This document shows positions 6,500 to 12,383 of a DNA stretch of 15,411 nt, in pieces. Position numbers and translations under genes: made by a program. The stretch covers positions 1-15,411 of the forward strand of contig CAZWBW010000070.1 in NCBI GenBank assembly GCA_964632355.1, read 5' to 3'. The stretch's first letter is position 1; each line of letters starts with the position of its first letter. The notes under the pieces were generated by a model. That model made no database searches. It saw only the letters and a list, made by a program, of their open reading frames with translations, and had not been told where the DNA came from. Source of the stretch: JALOAP01 sp964632355. GTDB taxonomy: Bacteria; Chloroflexota; Dehalococcoidia; Tepidiformales; Tepidiformaceae.

Positions 6500-7732
6500 T
6501 CACACGTTCGGCAGCACCACCACCTTGCAGTCGCGAGGATCCGCAAGCGCCTGGAACGTGTCCGGCAGTTCGTCCAGCGAAACCGTGCGCGTCACCATCG
6601 GGCTTGTGTCGATCGTCCCGTCGGCGAACGCCTGCAGCGCCTCCGCGTACTCCTGCGGCGTGTACCCGAGCACGAACTTCAACGCCAGGTGCTTGTTGAT
6701 GCCCACGATCGGCTGGATGGTGTCGTCTTCCATGCAGGCGCCCACGACCACGACCCGGCCGCGCGACTGCACGAAGCCCATCGCCTGCGAAAGCGTGCCC
6801 GGCACGCCCACACATTCGAACACCACGCTCGGCGCCGGGGGCGGCGGCGCGGCCAGCCCGCTCCCCACCGGGGCGCTGGGCGGGAGCGCCTTTTGCAGCG
6901 CACCTGCGATATCGTCCTTCGAGGGGTCGAGCACCATCGTGGCGCCGAGCTGCGCCGCGAGTTCCCGACGCTCCGCCGAGGGGTCCGACACCGCGACGAA
7001 TTCGCACCCTTCCTTCTTGAGCCAGAGCAGCGTCATCAGCCCGATCGGCCCGGCGCCCATCACGAGCGCCGTTTCACCCGGCTGCATCTGCGCCTCGCGC
7101 ACCGCATGCAGCCCCACCGCGCACGGCTCGGTGGTTGCTGCCACCAGGTCGGAGACGTGGTCGGGCACCTTCAGCAGGAGCGGAGCGCTCATCAGGACGT
7201 ACTGTCCGTACGCGCCCGGCGCCGTCGGGCTATAGCCAATTGACGTCACGCCGGTCTCCGACGACGGGTCGATGAGCACCGGCATCGACGTCACGCGGGT
7301 ACCCGGCTCCCAAGNNNNNNNNNNAGCGGGATCTCGGTTGGACCGATGGTCCTGAACGGCGGCTCGGCGCCGCGTGGCTTCGTCAACATGGACGATGACT
7401 GGCCGATCCAGGACAGCCTGTTCGCGGGCGTCATCGGCCGCCGTCACGCGGGGACCCGGCTCCCAGGCCTCGGCGCCGGGCCCGGCCTTCACCACCTCGG
7501 CAACGAACTCGTGGCCCATCACGACACCCGCGTTCGGGTCGTCGTCGTACCACGTTCGCCGCCCCTGCGCCTTCGCGGCGGCCATCAACTGTTCGAGGAA
7601 CTGCGCCGCGTGGAGGTCGCTCCCGCAGATGCCGCAGGCCAGCACCTTCGCCAGCACCTGTCCCGGGCCCGGCTCCGGCACGGGCCATTCCTCGACGGCC
7701 AGTTTCGTCCCTCGAAGGACCATCGCTCGCAT
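6500..7732 (-). CDS. Zinc-type medium-chain alcohol dehydrogenase, interrupted by an assembly gap
   Basis: This is a medium-chain dehydrogenase/reductase that would oxidise an alcohol or polyol with NAD(P). Catalytic-domain motifs are CGICGSDLHA (C36 is the expected zinc ligand) and GHEF (73-76). The Rossmann motif GAGPIGLMTLLWLKK lies in the second half. No four-cysteine structural-zinc lobe is present. I choose ATG 7732, with GGGGAG 8 nt upstream, over an in-frame GTG at 7741. Reading through the gene, the sequence WEPGPRVT is followed by about 40 residues unlike this family, then 10 Ns, then WEPGTRVT and normal sequence. Collapsing the duplicated copy (153 bp) gives a normal length near 360 aa. 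The reading frame shown is therefore partly artefactual between about 7313 and 7442. Confidence 0.85.
   Translation of the reverse strand: MRAMVLRGTKLAVEEWPVPEPGPGQVLAKVLACGICGSDLHAAQFLEQLMAAAKAQGRRTWYDDDPNAGVVMGHEFVAEVVKAGPGAEAWEPGPRVTAADDAREQAVLDRPVIVHVDEATRRRAAVQDHRSNRDPAXXXXWEPGTRVTSMPVLIDPSSETGVTSIGYSPTAPGAYGQYVLMSAPLLLKVPDHVSDLVAATTEPCAVGLHAVREAQMQPGETALVMGAGPIGLMTLLWLKKEGCEFVAVSDPSAERRELAAQLGATMVLDPSKDDIAGALQKALPPSAPVGSGLAAPPPPAPSVVFECVGVPGTLSQAMGFVQSRGRVVVVGACMEDDTIQPIVGINKHLALKFVLGYTPQEYAEALQAFADGTIDTSPMVTRTVSLDELPDTFQALADPRDCKVVVLPNV
7290..7465. other. Assembly gap (10 N) and unexplained insert between 23-bp direct repeats
   Basis: The 10 Ns at 7315-7324 are a scaffolding gap of arbitrary size. 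Positions 7290-7312 and 7443-7465 are the same 23 bp with one mismatch (T/G at position 11), and both encode WEPG[TP]RVT of the dehydrogenase. The 118 bp between the gap and the right copy (7325-7442) do not fit the dehydrogenase. They are open and G/C-ending in the third codon position on the plus strand, reading GPMVLNGGSAPRGFVNMDDD and onward, as if a fragment of another gene. A mis-joined contig end is the simplest explanation, and a strain-specific insertion is the alternative. Confidence 0.85.
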
Positions 7733-7776
7733 ATGTCCCACTCCCCTGTCCGCGCGCTTCCGCGCTGGTGCGGCGC

Positions 7777-7782
7777 ACTATA
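7777..7782 (-). promoter_or_regulatory. -10 hexamer TATAGT of the dehydrogenase gene
   Basis: On the minus strand TATAGT (five of six matches to TATAAT) lies 44 bp before the ATG at 7732. It gives a leader of roughly 38 nt that holds the GGGGAG ribosome binding site. No -35 consensus is present. That zone is occupied by a long perfect palindrome (7784-7814), which could be an operator for an activator or repressor. Confidence 0.5.
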
Positions 7783-7783
7783 C

Positions 7784-7814
7784 CGAAGGGGAGCGCGTGG
7801 TGCGCTCCCCTTCG
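7784..7814. promoter_or_regulatory. 31-bp perfect palindrome (13-bp arms) in the divergent promoter region
   Basis: CGAAGGGGAGCGC (7784-7796) and GCGCTCCCCTTCG (7802-7814) are perfect inverted repeats around GTGGT. They lie between two divergent genes, so this is not downstream of any gene and lacks a T-tract, which argues against a terminator. It covers the expected -35 zone of the TATAGT promoter on the minus strand. It could be an operator, or a transcribed hairpin on the nuclease side. Confidence 0.55.
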
Positions 7815-7815
7815 C

Positions 7816-7836
7816 GGTGCTCAGTGCCCGGTGCCC
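7816..7836. repeat. Heptanucleotide array, GTGC family, forward units
   Basis: Three in-register 7-bp units GGTGCTC, AGTGCCC and GGTGCCC, identical to units of the first array in this window, lie directly after the palindrome. Opposite-orientation units follow at 7927-7950. The sequence between them (about 7840-7925) shows no gene. Confidence 0.75.
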
Positions 7837-7926
7837 TGTGGTGTTCGGTGACGGCTCCCGTCGCCGCTAGTCGAGGTCCACTCCGGCCTCGGGGGCCCCT
7901 GGACCACCTCCGAACGCCCGCCGTGC

Positions 7927-7950
7927 ACTGGTCACCGGGCACTGGGCACT
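7927..7950. repeat. Heptanucleotide array, ACTGGGC family, upstream of the nuclease
   Basis: Three 7-bp units ACTGGTC, ACCGGGC and ACTGGGC, with a trailing ACT, lie in register and end about 15 bp before a possible -10 (TAGGAT, 7966-7971). This is the same arrangement as in front of the first crotonase and the aldo/keto reductase, though with a longer gap to the promoter. Confidence 0.75.
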
Positions 7951-7965
7951 TCGCCCGGGCGGCGG

Positions 7966-7971
7966 TAGGAT
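7966..7971 (+). promoter_or_regulatory. Possible -10 hexamer TAGGAT before the nuclease gene
   Basis: TAGGAT ends 9 nt before the ATG at 7981. There is no Shine-Dalgarno sequence between the two, so a leaderless or near-leaderless transcript is likely if this promoter is real. Confidence 0.35.
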
Positions 7972-7980
7972 GCCTCGCAC

Positions 7981-8790
7981 ATGAGCGGCGCCCTCTTTCG
8001 TGTGACGTTCTCCCGCTTGCGATCATTCGAGCGGTGCAGGAAGCAGTACTGGTTTCGATATCTGTCGGGTCGCGATTGGCCGCCGGAGGTGCCGTCGCCG
8101 CCGCTGGTCATCGGCAAGGGGGTACACCGGGCGCTCAAGACGCTCTGCGAAACCGGGCGGCCGGAGGACGGCGCCGCGGAACTCGACACCTACTTGCGGA
8201 TGCCGGTGCACGAATGCGCCGGGCCCGGCACCGAGGCGCACCGCACAGCCTTCGAACTGTTCGAACGTGGGGTCGAAGCGCACGCCAGCATCGTCAGTGA
8301 GGCGAGTTACCCGGAAATCGAGACGTGGGTGCCGTGGCACTCGCGGGGAATCGTCATCAGCGCCCGAACCGACCGCGCCGACCGGCTCGAGCCGGGCCGC
8401 TGGCAGATCATCGACTGGAAGACGGGCCGGTACGAACTCGACGAACACGTCGACACGCAACTCGACATCGGCCACCTTGCGCTGCGGGTTTCGAAGCGGC
8501 TGCCACGCGAGGACGACGTCGTGGCGGTGGCGTGGAACCTGCGCACCGGGCAGCGCCGAGAGCGTCACCTCACACGGGACGACGCCCGCGCAACGATGTT
8601 TCGCCTCCACGGGCTCGCCGAGCGAATCAGGTCCATCGACGAATTCGACGCCACACCCGGCCCCGGCTGCGCCTACTGCGAATGGCGCCCGCAGTGCGAA
8701 GCGGCCGACGCCGCCGAAGCCGAGGCCGAGGCGCTGGAGTGGGACGACACGTGGGAGCCGCCGGAGGAGGACCCGGGGCCCGGGAGTTAG
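7981..8790 (+). CDS. Stand-alone PD-(D/E)XK nuclease, RecB/Cas4/AddB C-terminal type with Fe-S cysteines
   Basis: The 269-aa protein begins with FSRLRSFERCRKQYWFRYL, the usual opening of RecB-family nuclease domains, holding C19. A conserved GKGVHRALK helix (H49) follows. The metal-binding core is D131 in RTDRAD, then D145 and K147 in IIDWKTG, with Q160 in the next helix. The end carries C230-x2-C233-x5-C239. Together with C19 this is the four-cysteine 4Fe-4S pattern of AddB and Cas4 nucleases. Such enzymes cut DNA ends or single strands. Here the domain stands alone, with no helicase, CRISPR array or cas gene in the window. Its partner is unknown, and the role (repair, DNA uptake or defence) is open. 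The acidic tail after residue 240 is disordered. Confidence 0.85.
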   Translation: MSGALFRVTFSRLRSFERCRKQYWFRYLSGRDWPPEVPSPPLVIGKGVHRALKTLCETGRPEDGAAELDTYLRMPVHECAGPGTEAHRTAFELFERGVEAHASIVSEASYPEIETWVPWHSRGIVISARTDRADRLEPGRWQIIDWKTGRYELDEHVDTQLDIGHLALRVSKRLPREDDVVAVAWNLRTGQRRERHLTRDDARATMFRLHGLAERIRSIDEFDATPGPGCAYCEWRPQCEAADAAEAEAEALEWDDTWEPPEEDPGPGS

Positions 8791-8818
8791 CACTCAGTGG
8801 GAGTGGTGAGTGCTGTGC

Positions 8819-8867
8819 ACTAAGAACTAAGCGCTCACCACTGGGCACTGGGCACGCTCGCGTGCCC
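8819..8867. repeat. Heptanucleotide array and short hairpin upstream of the second crotonase
   Basis: Five in-register 7-bp units run from 8819 to 8853: ACTAAGA, ACTAAGC, GCTCACC, ACTGGGC and ACTGGGC. The array runs into GGGCACGCTCGCGTGCCC (8850-8867), which can fold as a short hairpin. Scattered GTGAGTGCT and CACTCAGT units precede it (8791-8818). A CAGAAT hexamer that could serve as a -10 follows near 8872. Confidence 0.75.
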
Positions 8868-8903
8868 GGCGCAGAATGCCCACACCACATTGGGAGGCCC
8901 GAC

Positions 8904-9728
8904 ATGGACTACGAAGACATCATCTACGAAGTCGATGGCTCGACGGCCATCATCACGCTGAACCGCCCGGAGAAACTGAACGCCTGGACGGCGGCGATGG
9001 ACCGCAGCGTCCGTGATGCGCTGAAGCGGAGCGATGCCGACGCAGGCGTCCGAGCGGTCATCATCACCGGGGCGGGCCGCGGGTTCTGCGCCGGCGCGGA
9101 CATGGGGATGCTGAACACCATCGCGGATGCCGGCGGCGAGGGGCAGCGCGCACCCGATCCCGACACCGGCAGCATCGAAGACAACTACCGGCAGCGGTAC
9201 ACCTTCCCGCTGGCGACACACAAGCCGCTCATCGCGGCGGTGAACGGCCCGGCGGCTGGGCTTGGGCTCATCCTGTCGCTCTACTGCGACATCCGGTTCG
9301 CTTCGGACAAAGCGCGATTCGGCACGGCGTTCTCGCCGCTCGGCCTTATCGCCGAACACGGCATCAGCTGGACGTTACCGCGCGCCGTGGGCATCGGGAA
9401 CGCGCTCGACCTGCTCTATTCGGCGCGGGTCATCGATGCGGACGAAGCGCTGCGGATGGGGCTCGTGCAGCGGGTGTACCCGCACGACGAACTGCTCGAT
9501 CGAACGAAGGAGTACACCGAGTACCTGGCGCGCCGCGCTTCACCCCGGGCGATGGCGGTCACGAAGCGGCTCGTGTGGAACGCGCAGTTCCAGGACCTGG
9601 CCGAGGCCATCCGGAAGGCGAACGTGGCAATGGCGGAAGCCGTTGGCGGCCCCGAGTTCAAGGAAGGCCTGGACGCGTTCGCCGAAAAGCGCGACCCGAA
9701 CTTCCCGGGGCTCAGCGTGACGGAATAG
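8904..9728 (+). CDS. Enoyl-CoA hydratase/isomerase (crotonase) family protein, possibly isomerase-like
   Basis: The 274-aa protein is a complete crotonase: AIITLNRPEKLNAW at the N-terminus, oxyanion-hole segments GFCAGADMGML (60-70) and NGPAAGLGLILSLYCD (114-129), and MGLVQRV (185-191) near the C-terminus. The residues matching the two hydratase glutamates are I123 and about F143, so hydration is unlikely. E151 in LIAEHGISWTLPR stands where enoyl-CoA isomerases of the ECI2/PaaG group place their acid, which suggests a double-bond isomerase or related reaction. The start has a strong ribosome binding site, GGGAGG, 6 nt before the ATG. An insertion at 75-95 (GGEGQRAPDPD) is unlike the first crotonase, so the two are distant paralogues. 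It stands alone between repeat arrays. Confidence 0.92.
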   Translation: MDYEDIIYEVDGSTAIITLNRPEKLNAWTAAMDRSVRDALKRSDADAGVRAVIITGAGRGFCAGADMGMLNTIADAGGEGQRAPDPDTGSIEDNYRQRYTFPLATHKPLIAAVNGPAAGLGLILSLYCDIRFASDKARFGTAFSPLGLIAEHGISWTLPRAVGIGNALDLLYSARVIDADEALRMGLVQRVYPHDELLDRTKEYTEYLARRASPRAMAVTKRLVWNAQFQDLAEAIRKANVAMAEAVGGPEFKEGLDAFAEKRDPNFPGLSVTE

Positions 9729-9732
9729 GGCT

Positions 9733-9780
9733 GCTGGCTGTTGGTTAAGGCCTTCGGCTGTCGGCCGCCGGCCATCGGCC
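9733..9780. repeat. Degenerate heptanucleotide array, TTGGCT family, after the second crotonase
   Basis: Starting 5 bp after the stop codon, GG doublets recur every 7 bp: GCTGGCT, GTTGGTT, AAGGCCT, TCGGCTG, TCGGCCG, CCGGCCA and TCGGCC. It is more diverged than the copies at 6457 and 13808 but keeps their period. The rest of the gap to 9905 holds no gene. It contains a CCCCC/GGGGG inverted repeat at 9812-9829. Confidence 0.7.
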
Positions 9781-9905
9781 CCGTACCCCGCCGCGAGCGC
9801 TGACGACCCTTCCCCCGCATCGCAGGGGGTTGAGGGTGAACTCGTTCGCAGAACTGGCGGCGCGATGGCGGTAGGTTCGAAGGCACCACCGCAAGGAGGG
9901 GCGCC

Positions 9906-10127
9906 ATGCAGCCGACGTATCAGACCATCGAGATGGACCAGCGGGAACGCGAGCACGACATCGAGCAGCTCCTCGCGACCGAGCCGTGGGTCGAGCCGCA
10001 GGGAATGCGCCGCGTATTCCGGAACATGGCCATCGCGCTCCGCGGGCGCGAGCAGCAGGAGCACCTCGAGCGCATGTGGCGTATCGGCGCCGTCCAGCGC
10101 AGACTTCGGCCGATGAGCGGCTGGTAG
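9906..10127 (+). CDS. Small charged protein of unknown function
   Basis: The 73-aa product is mostly helical and strongly charged (REREHDIEQLL, RGREQQEHLERMW). It has no signal peptide, no membrane segment and no cysteines. The case for a real gene is the near-perfect ribosome binding site AAGGAGG (9893-9899), 6 nt before the ATG, among the best in the window. The product is also not the antisense of another gene. I do not recognise the family. The neighbour on the right is the convergent histidine kinase, whose stop is 37 bp away, so no functional link is implied. Confidence 0.65.
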   Translation: MQPTYQTIEMDQREREHDIEQLLATEPWVEPQGMRRVFRNMAIALRGREQQEHLERMWRIGAVQRRLRPMSGW

Positions 10128-10149
10128 TTCGTTTCCGCAACCCAATCCT

Positions 10150-10187
10150 GGCCGCCGGGCAGCGCTACGTCAGCGCGACCGGCGGCC
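10150..10187. other. Long inverted repeat at the 3' junction of convergent genes
   Basis: GGCCGCCGG (10150-10158) and CCGGCGGCC (10179-10187) are perfect 9-bp arms around a 20-nt centre that has its own AGCGC/GCGCT pairing. It overlaps the last codons and stop of the kinase and lies 22 bp after the small gene's stop. It could help separate the two convergent transcripts, but has no T-tract on either strand. Confidence 0.35.
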
Positions 10188-11550
10188 TTGCTGTGCCCGA
10201 GAACTTCTTCGGCAGGCGTACCGTGAATGTCGCGCCCTTCCCGGGTTCGCTTTCGACGCTGGCGGTGCCGCCGTGGATACGCGCGGTGTGCTTCACGATC
10301 GCGAGCCCGAGGCCGGTCCCCGAGTTCGTGCGCGAAGGGTCGGACTTGTAGAACCGCTCGAACACACGCGGGAGCTCGTGCGGGTCGATGCCGGGCCCTT
10401 CGTCGCGAACCGAAAGCGCCACGCGGTCGCCTTCGTCGCGCGTTTCGACGTGCACCGTGCCGCCGCAGGGCGAGAACTTCACGGCGTTATCGAGCAGGTT
10501 GTTCACAATCCGTAGCAGCGCGTTCCGGTCGGCTTCGATGCGCAGGCCATTCTGTTCGGGGAGCGACAGCGTGACCTCCTGCTGTTCGGCGCGAGGCCGG
10601 TGGAGCGCCGCCGCTTCGTTCACCAGTTCGGCGAGATCGATCGGTTCGGGGTTGAGTTCGATAGCGCCCGATTCGATGCGCGAGAGGTCGAGGAGTTCGT
10701 TCACGAGCGCGGTCATGCGGTCGACCTGCAATCCGATGCGCCGCAGGAACTCCTGCGATTCCTCGCCCGGTTCCACGCCGCCGTCCCGCATGGTCTCGAC
10801 GAGCGCGCGGATGGAGGCGAGCGGGGTCCGCAGTTCGTGCGAGACATTGCTCAGGAAGTCGCGGCGCATGCGGTCGAGGCGGCCCAGTTCGGTGAGGTCG
10901 GTGAGGATGAGCAACGCCGCCCAGGTGCCGCCATCGCGGATCGGCACAGCGACAGCGCGCAGAGGCACACGATCGGGACCGAAAGCGATGACGGCGGTGC
11001 GGGACTTCTCGCCGCCGCTGAGGGCTTCGCGCACGAGTTCGTCGAGTTCGTAGTCGCGGGCGATGACCATGAGCGGCCGGCCGATCGCACCGTCGGCGGT
11101 GGTTTCGAACAGCGTCGCGGCGGCCTGGTTCAGGAACGCGACGTCCGAATCGGCCGTGACGGCGAGCATGGGGTCGGTGGAGGCGTTGAACACTGCCTCG
11201 AGGCGCGCCTGGTCGGCCTCCTCCTCGGCGATGATTCGTTCGACGCGGCGGGCCATGGAGTTGAACCGGTAGACGAGGTCGGTGACGGCGGAGTGCGAAT
11301 CGCTGGCTGCGCTGGTGAAGTCGCCTTCGGCGATGCGGTCGGCGGCGCGGGCAACCTCATCGATGGCGCGGGACGGGCGCAGGAACAGGAGGTAGCCGAT
11401 GAGGAACGCGCCCCCCACCAGGATCAGCGCTTCGAAGAACCAGGCGGAAGCTGGCTGGTCGACACGGTGGCCGATGATGCCCACGGTCAGGCCGAGCGTG
11501 GCCGTGATCGCGGCAAGGAAGCCGCCACGCACCATGAGTTCGCGGCTCAT
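10165..11550 (-). CDS. PhoR-type sensor histidine kinase with PAS domain
   Basis: The 461-aa membrane kinase has two N-terminal helices (about 9-28 and 38-57) with only a short extracytoplasmic loop. A HAMP linker (about 58-110), a PAS domain (about 112-218), and the HisKA dimerisation helix with phospho-acceptor H238 in NVSHELRTPLASI follow. The HATPase domain shows the N box NNLLDNAVKFS (350-360), G1 DEGPGI (383-388), F box FERFYKSD and G2 GTGLGLAI (411-418). It would autophosphorylate and pass phosphate to the regulator encoded 6 bp upstream in the same operon. An AAGGA ribosome binding site lies about 9 nt before the ATG. The tiny sensor loop suggests sensing within the membrane, through the PAS domain or through a partner, as in PhoR. 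The real stimulus is unknown. Confidence 0.93.
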   Translation of the reverse strand: MSRELMVRGGFLAAITATLGLTVGIIGHRVDQPASAWFFEALILVGGAFLIGYLLFLRPSRAIDEVARAADRIAEGDFTSAASDSHSAVTDLVYRFNSMARRVERIIAEEEADQARLEAVFNASTDPMLAVTADSDVAFLNQAAATLFETTADGAIGRPLMVIARDYELDELVREALSGGEKSRTAVIAFGPDRVPLRAVAVPIRDGGTWAALLILTDLTELGRLDRMRRDFLSNVSHELRTPLASIRALVETMRDGGVEPGEESQEFLRRIGLQVDRMTALVNELLDLSRIESGAIELNPEPIDLAELVNEAAALHRPRAEQQEVTLSLPEQNGLRIEADRNALLRIVNNLLDNAVKFSPCGGTVHVETRDEGDRVALSVRDEGPGIDPHELPRVFERFYKSDPSRTNSGTGLGLAIVKHTARIHGGTASVESEPGKGATFTVRLPKKFSGTARPPVALT

Positions 11551-11556
11551 TGGGCA

Positions 11557-12261
11557 TCATCCTTCGAACAGGTAGCCGCTGCCGCGAACCGTGCGAAGAC
11601 GCTGCGGTTCCGCAGGGTCTTCTTCGATCTTCTGGCGCAACCACCGGACATGAACGTCTACCGTCCTCGGCCCGCCGTAGAAGTCGAAACCCCACACCTC
11701 ATCGAGGAGCTGTTCTCGCGAAAAAACGCGGGCCGGATGTTGGACGAAGAATTGTAGCAAATCGTATTCCTTCGGCTTTAGACGAAGGATTTCGCCGTTC
11801 TTCCGTACTTCTCGTCGCGCCGTATCGATCTCGAGGTCGCCAGAGACGATGGTGTGTGCACCGTCGCGCGAAGAACCTGCCGGCCTGGAGCGGCGAAGGA
11901 GTGCGCGGATCCGTGCGAGGAGTTCGCGCATCCCGAACGGCTTTGGCAGGTAGTCATCGGCGCCAGTATCGAGTCCACGAACGCGGTCACCTTCGCCACC
12001 AAGAGCGGTCAGCATCAGGATTGGTACCTGGCTGTCTTTCCGTAACAGGCGGCAGACCTGCAGGCCATCCAGCCCGGGCAGCATCACATCGAGCACAATG
12101 ACATCGGGTTCAATTTCCCGCGCGAGCTTGAGCCCATCGTCGCCGCGGGTGGCAGTGGTGACGTGGTACCCCTCGCGGCGGAGGTTGTGCGCGAGGGTGA
12201 ACAGCAGCGACTCTTCGTCTTCGACGACAAGCACCCGGCGCGGCGCCGTTGCGGTTGTCAT
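11557..12261 (-). CDS. OmpR/PhoB-family response regulator
   Basis: This 234-aa transcription factor has a receiver domain (about 8-120). It shows the acidic pair E14/D15, phospho-acceptor D58 in VIVLDVMLPGLDG, switch T85 and K107 in LPKPFG. A C-terminal winged helix follows (about 137-232), with the recognition helix region GGPRTVDVHVRWLRQKI and the end VRGSGYLFEG. Phosphorylation by the kinase downstream would promote dimer binding to direct repeats. I chose ATG 12261 because the product then begins immediately before the receiver. The upstream in-frame ATG at 12318 would add 19 residues unlike the family. Its promoter region is shared with the divergent thioredoxin gene, so that gene is an obvious candidate target. 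Confidence 0.93.
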   Translation of the reverse strand: MTTATAPRRVLVVEDEESLLFTLAHNLRREGYHVTTATRGDDGLKLAREIEPDVIVLDVMLPGLDGLQVCRLLRKDSQVPILMLTALGGEGDRVRGLDTGADDYLPKPFGMRELLARIRALLRRSRPAGSSRDGAHTIVSGDLEIDTARREVRKNGEILRLKPKEYDLLQFFVQHPARVFSREQLLDEVWGFDFYGGPRTVDVHVRWLRQKIEEDPAEPQRLRTVRGSGYLFEG

Positions 12262-12383
12262 TGCTTCCGATGGTTCGCCAGGAGTGTTAACGGACAATAA
12301 AGAGGCCTCCGGTACCATTGTGACAGGGGCAGCACACGCTGGCCCCCAACCACGCGGTTGCAACGCACCGGGGTGAGGAACCA
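12262..12383. promoter_or_regulatory. Divergent promoter region between the response regulator and thioredoxin-fusion genes
   Basis: This 122-bp gap is the only sizeable AT-rich intergenic patch in the right half of the window. GTTAAC (12287-12292) is a perfect palindrome, and ACAATAAAG follows it. TGTGACAG/CTGTCACA also appears (12320-12327). OmpR/PhoB-family regulators bind tandem TTAACA- or CTGTCA-like half-sites, so autoregulation is plausible, but I see no clean pair with 11-bp spacing. The plus-strand gene has a GTGAGGA ribosome binding site at 12374-12380. Confidence 0.4.

Noticed and set aside
7784..7814. Intrinsic terminator
   Set aside because: It lies between two divergent starts with no gene ending there, and no T-tract follows on either strand.
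7346..7870. Plus-strand gene starting in the insert and running across the dehydrogenase start
   Set aside because: Only the 118 bp next to the gap look coding on this strand. The rest is antisense to the dehydrogenase and then repeat sequence.
9812..9829. CCCCC/GGGGG hairpin as terminator of the second crotonase
   Set aside because: It has only five base pairs and an eight-base loop, lacks a T-run, and lies 84 bp from the stop codon.
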